From Pseudoscleropodium purum (Eukaryota > Streptophyta > Bryopsida > Hypnales > Brachytheciaceae): a DNA stretch of 64,000 nucleotides. A program made the translations under genes and the position numbers. Shown in pieces: positions 58,973 to 64,000 of this stretch (the stretch's first letter is position 1; every line of letters begins with the position of its first letter). Below the pieces are notes generated by a model. It made no database searches. It had not been told where the DNA came from and was given only the letters and a program-made list of their open reading frames with translations. The stretch lies in NCBI GenBank assembly GCA_963969395.1, contig OZ017800.1:12618479-12682478 (forward strand), read 5' to 3'.

Positions 58973-59039
58973 TATAGTATTGAAAGTGTATTGTTGCAAT
59001 ATTGCTTTTGTACTGCAACAATATATTTTCAATACTATA
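58973..59039. repeat. ~30-bp-arm imperfect hairpin
   Basis: Left TATAGTATTGAAAGTGTATT then GTTGCAATA; reverse complement of right TATAGTATTGAAAATATATT then GTTGCAGTA. The arms differ at about four positions. Outside them, ATTGAAACAATACTGC and its echo ATTGAAACAATATTGCAAC near 59060 hint at a larger structure. Confidence 0.7.
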
Positions 59040-59099
59040 CTTTGAAAGGAGTGAAACCATTGAAACAATATTGCAACAACACTAAGATAGAGGGGGGGG

Positions 59100-60414
59100 G
59101 GATAGTTTCCAATGAGTGAAGCTCTTTTACATCCAAAGACATAGATGACACAAATAAAATGTGGATGATAATTTGTTGTTCATTTGAGTGTGCATGTATA
59201 TTCATCCAAAATGGGACAATACTCTCCAAAAGTTTGAAGTACAGTAATTTAGCAATTTCATCTTTAACCATGTAAGGACATGGCCTCCATGACTAAGGTA
59301 GGCACAAATATTCTCCTGTCATTGGACCAATTGGTGCATTTTCTTTTTCTATGTGCAACAATGAAGTCATCCATTGTACCACTCTAGTCCATAATGTCCT
59401 TGCAAGGTTAACATGTGATTTCTTCAACAAAATATTATATTGCATTTAATTCATTCCAACAAATTTTTGTGGTATATATAAAGGTAGTTTCTTTGTCATA
59501 TCCCTAAATTTGTCTTTGTCAATTAGAGACATTTACATTTGTATCCAAGGGTATGGATGAATGATGAAAATTTATGAATGAAAATTCACATTTTTATCCA
59601 TCAAACAGTACCATCTTCAACTCCACATGTTTGGAATTTATTTTGGGAAAGTAGAGAATGTGGTCTTCAATGGAGTGATGAAACTATTTTCATTCATGAC
59701 ACGAGTGAAAAAAGTTATGAAAATCTTACATGGATATCAATATGTTCATCCACATTTATTGGCATTCATTAAACAATGAAATAATGGAGTCTTTATTAGA
59801 GTGATTGTGGAAGAAACTACTAGCCTTGAATAGAGAATCAATTCCAATATCCTATTACCATATAGTTAAACTTCATTTTTGAGCTCATGTGATTTAAAAT
59901 TTAAAATCGTATTCAAATCTAGTATTATTACATGAGACTATGCGTTATTTATCAATGCAGAAAATCTTTGACTATTACCTTATACTTGAGTGACATTTGT
60001 TAAAAATAATTCTAAAAATAATGCAATATGGTATGTAATGAAAATCTCAAAAATTATAACGTGGCATAATTGAATAGTGTAGAAATATTAATGAAAATAA
60101 TTTGAATCTTAAAAAAAGTGATGAAAAATGAAAAATAAGTTGTAAGTACTGAATCAGTCATGAATAAGACTGTAAAGTTATGATTGAGGACCTTGTAATG
60201 TTGTAAAATGTCACAGCAAATTTGGCAAAGCCTTTAGTACTACGATAAAACTGTGAAGATTGGTAAGGACTCTACTACTAAACATCACAAAATATTCCAA
60301 ATATTGTACAAAATTCTAAAAATTTCAAATCCAATTATTGAAAGGAATTTCAATCAAAAAAAGAAATGATTTTGTATGGGGTTGAACGAATTTGACCTCA
60401 ATGTACGGTAGTTT

Positions 60415-60447
<33 letters not shown>

Positions 60448-62270
60448 TATAAATTTTTATTTATTTATTAAAAAAAAAATTACATCCAAAACAATCTTGG
60501 TGAAAACCTTTAAGTCAAATCACCAATTCACCACCATCAAACTATAGTAGCGTGTGTATAATTTAGTGATAAATTTTTTTTGGGTATTATAATTTGGTAT
60601 TTGATAATGTTAATGTGTGAATTAATATTTTTTTCGTAAAATTAAAATTTTAAAGAATTTTTTGGAGGACAATCAAGTTATTGTGATTTTTAAAGTGTAA
60701 TATGTTCATAAACTTATATCAATTATATAACACACACACACACACGCATAAACACACACACCTATATATATTCATATTCAATAATTCAAAAATTTGACCA
60801 AAATTACAAGTTAGAGTGAGAAATAATATTTTGTTATAAAAATTTGAAATCATTTTTAAAGAAGAAAATATTGATGAATCACATATAAAGTAATGTTATT
60901 AGATTCTAACAAATAAAACTTCCAATTGTAATAATTCATAGAAATTTTTTATTGTTTCAAAGTTTTGAAAAAAAATATAAGATTACTTATTAGGCTTCAT
61001 TTTCTAAGTTTGAATCAAAATTGACCTTAGGCTCTCATATATATACATATTGAATTATAGAATACCTCAAAATACTATCTCCAAAATTCAAGAGCATAAA
61101 TTGAAAACATTAGGTGACACTTGAGGCCTGTACAAGACTATTTCATTGTTGTTTCATTGTTGTTTTTATTGCTAGGAATACTAGTGATGCAATCACATTA
61201 TTTAATTATAATAAAAAATATTTAAATTTAATTAATTACAATTAAAAAAGAATTTAAAATATTAATATCTAATGTGGTAGGGTGTCAACCACACCAGTAG
61301 ATAGGTTTTAAAATGTATACGACATTCCCACATCGTTCCTATAGTTAGGAACTCAATCTTTTGGAGGCTTCAAATGTCAACTAATGATACATATTTTTGG
61401 AGATAATACTTTGAAAATTCATAATTTATTTAAGGTGTCCAAATGATGTATGCTAAAGTGTATTGAAATCTTCTATTAGTTGCCAATAAGATTCAATAGA
61501 AATAATTTACAATATGTCTATACTCACTTGCTATTAGTGACAATTATGGATATACTTATCTAATCCAAAACTTCTTCTTCAATTAAGATTTGTTTAGAAA
61601 ATGAATAGTGCTTTGTTCAAGAACATTTGAGTGAAGGTGAGCAATCTTTCATTTCAATTGAAACCTCCAATCTAAACCAAAAAGACAATCTCAAGAGAAT
61701 TGAAACTTTGCAAGACAATAATATAGTTCATTGTAAAGTGTGTGCAACTAGGGACCAAAAGCCAAAGTTTGAAAATTACACAAGACAAAACTCCTTGAAG
61801 TACCAAAACTAGAATTTGGTGGAGTTAGTGTTGTATTTCTTTTGTATTATTTACTTCCTCTTACATCCCTTTTACAATTGAAACTTCTCAAGACATTATT
61901 TTAGAAGATGAACATTATTATGAATATTTTGGTAATGGTGACCACACTACTAGAAAATTCAATTTTTATATTGTTTTGGTCATGTTGATCTGGGTTAGTT
62001 TTGAGTTGATTTTGACAATACCATGATTTTTCTATTGCCAATTTTTTTTTCTTACATTCTAAACTTCTTGAAATAGAGTTGTTTGGACATTCACATATTA
62101 GAGTTTACCAAGATTGTGCAATCACATGAAACTATTGCTTAACCTTTTTTTCAATGAAAGTGAAGGTCTGATTCTTGTATTTAACTTATCAAGCTAGGCA
62201 TCATCCAATTTCAAACTTAAAGATGATTTTATATGATGCTCATCTTATCTAGATTCCAATTTTGGTTGTT
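59100..62270. other. No gene seen; very AT-rich, with microsatellites
   Basis: (TAA)n at 60419-60446 and (CA)n/(ACAC) at 60730-60762. The frame at 61627-61812 has a biased polar composition but no recognised family. Confidence 0.6.
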
Positions 62271-62274
62271 TTAT

Positions 62275-62470
62275 GTTAGTACAACCAAAATTGCATCCTA
62301 TCTAAAACTACCACCATCATTCTCTGTACATTTCCAAAAGCAATATGTATGTATGTTGAAAAAAAGATTTAAAAACATCTACCAAGAAAAACTTTGACCT
62401 TTCATAACATTTGCATATGGTTTCAAAATGCCACATTTTTTTGGTGCATTGGATGATGCTTTGAAATGGC
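62275..62470 (-). mobile_element. MITE family E, partial copy 4
   Basis: Contains TGTACATTTCCAAAAGCAAT, CATTTGCATATGGTTTCAAA and GGTGCATTGGATGATG, matching the interior of copy 3 (55299-55576) in the same sense. The right terminus is missing or too diverged to see. Confidence 0.5.
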
Positions 62471-63549
62471 CCATTGTTTACTTATACATGAGAGCGCATG
62501 AGAGTTTATGAAAGTGCAATAAAATTGTGAACTCTTTGTATTACCCTCACATACTTGCCCCTCCAAAAATTGAGTGCCCAAAACATATAATGCAAGATGA
62601 AATATCATGATTTTTCATGCAATTTTACTTGAATTAGAGTAAGCAATGTATGGGATTGAAAAAGTTTCATCCCAAAGAAGTTTCTTAAGTCATGGATTAC
62701 CTTATAGAGGAACTTGACAACTTTTAGAATCATAGTCTTGACATGAGTTTTAGCCATAAAAGTGATCACTTTTGAATATATTTCCAAGTAATGAAATGAA
62801 ATAATCACATCTAACTTCAGTTTTACTTTGAAAGTTTGAAAAACTCCTACAACCGAGTATTTTCTTGTAATTCAAACCTTGGACCTTAAACCATGGTCTA
62901 TTGATATTCCAATTATAAAATGGCTCAAAATTTCAGGTTACACTGTAATGTCCTGGAGACAATTTTTTCAGGAGTACAATATACAAAGTTTTCAAAATTT
63001 TGAGGTTCTTTTGTATTCTACACAAATTTTCTTGAGTTACCAAAACTCCAAATTTTCACCTCAAATTTTGAAAATTTTACAAAGTGAAGCATATTGAGCT
63101 TGACTGCATGATCTCTGAGGAGGTAAGGCATCAACAATTCTATAGCAAGTTTCTTGTTTTTTTGGACCCACTCGTCTTCCAAGTGCACAATTAGGGAAAT
63201 TTTACTTCGTTGTTTGCAATTTAAAAATTTGAAGTCTACGACAAACCCATGGTTTAAAACCTCATCTTACACAAATGGAATGAGAACATATAAAGAGGCC
63301 ACTAAACTGGTGATTGCACCATCTCTGGCCCCAGAGTCGACACAACATCAGCAGAATCTGTTAAAAAATATTTACTCCCCTGAAAGCACAATCTGCCAAG
63401 AGTGTACATGAGTGCACGAGAGTTGAGTGTAAAGAGGATAAACTTCTCTCCTGCTCATCAAAGAGAGCCTAGACCTGACTTTTGTACACTAGTCAAAAGG
63501 AAGGGACCAAACCTTACAGCCTAGACGGTTTTCTTGCAAAGCCAAAGCA

Positions 63550-63630
63550 TCAACTCTCTGAACCTTTCAATTTACGTGCTCGCTTATGGTAGGGTGGAGA
63601 AGTCGGCGTTTCCTGAAACCTCGCTGGAGC
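63550..63630 (-). CDS. Probable terminal exon of a gene extending past the right edge
   Basis: On the minus strand an acceptor (TTTTGAAATTACAG|GCT) opens a 27-codon segment reading APARFQETPTSPPYHKRA, then RKLKGSES and TGA. The local base composition is clearly richer in G+C than its surroundings, and the segment is basic and proline-rich like a protein tail. The bases down to about 63410 are also less AT-rich and may be 3'UTR. Upstream exons would lie beyond 64000; 63631-64000 would be intron. The family is not recognised and the reading phase is assumed. Confidence 0.4.
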   Translation of the reverse strand, partial: APARFQETPTSPPYHKRARKLKGSES

Positions 63631-64000
63631 CTGTAATTTCAAAATAAACACGTCAATAATCTAGTATACCGGTAATGAATTAACCTACTCTGGAAACTCA
63701 AAAGCCAAAGTAAATGAACTGAGAAATTTACAACGTAAAGCAGTAGAGTCAAACTGTACAACCGTAAACCTCGATTTAAACCAAGTATTTCAACACAAAG
63801 TAAAAATCAATTGATCATAACTTGTCAAAATCAAATGTTCTGAACTTGCTATAAAATATTGCATATCCATCGTACAAAGACCCCGATTCATTGATTCAAA
63901 ACCAAAAGTCTTGAGATGTACATGTAACTAGACAGAATTATTGTAACTATGAGATACCATATTCAAATTTTTCAAGGCTTCATAACCTCTGATGATAGTA
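63631..64000. other. No coding sequence seen; possible intron
   Basis: AT-rich, consistent with intron sequence of the gene whose last exon is proposed at 63550-63630. Confidence 0.35.

Overview
This is nuclear DNA of a land plant. The evidence is three intron-rich genes of plant-type families, all on the minus strand, with canonical GT/AG introns, plant telomere-type TTTAGGG/AAACCCTA motifs, Ty3/gypsy retrotransposon remnants, a CACTA-type transposon end, and many small non-coding inverted-repeat elements in very AT-rich intergenic DNA. Exons stand out as GC-richer islands, most clearly in the phospholipase D gene. I cannot tell from sequence alone whether the plant is a bryophyte, lycophyte, fern or seed plant.

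Layout. 1-12 kb: transposon territory, with a CACTA-like 3' end, a GTATTC minisatellite, a broken Ty3/gypsy gag-protease region, a broken phospholipase D fragment next to a 600-bp fold-back element, and a reverse-transcriptase scrap. 12.8-18.8 kb (-): an SMG7/EST1-like gene (nonsense-mediated decay). 21.6-27.2 kb (-): a complete 13-exon Notchless/NLE WD40 gene (60S ribosome assembly). 27.6-33.3 kb: dispersed repeats. 34.1-35.4 kb (+): a decayed ubiquitin-like gene. 36.8-39.1 kb (+): a tandemly duplicated armadillo-repeat gene, frameshifted at an A-run. 40-43 kb: MITEs. 44.2-49.1 kb (-): a complete five-coding-exon phospholipase D alpha, with a probable intron in its 5'UTR. 50-63 kb: further MITEs and AT-rich DNA. 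63.55-63.63 kb (-): a probable terminal exon of a gene running off the right edge.

The three intact genes are ordinary housekeeping genes (RNA surveillance, ribosome assembly, lipid signalling) and do not form one pathway. The most unusual content is in the repeats. Three copies of a ~0.92-0.93-kb non-coding element end in CCCCTAAAG inverted repeats flanked by TTAA, one of them apparently inserted in another repeat whose empty site also occurs here. There is a ~275-bp TIR family in four places. Short local tandem duplications sit in three of the four introns and at the 3' end of the phospholipase D gene, and in the first intron of the Notchless gene, where the duplicated unit carries the splice-donor region.

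All exon boundaries were set by hand from splice dinucleotides, reading phase and recalled family conservation. No alignment or transcript evidence was available.
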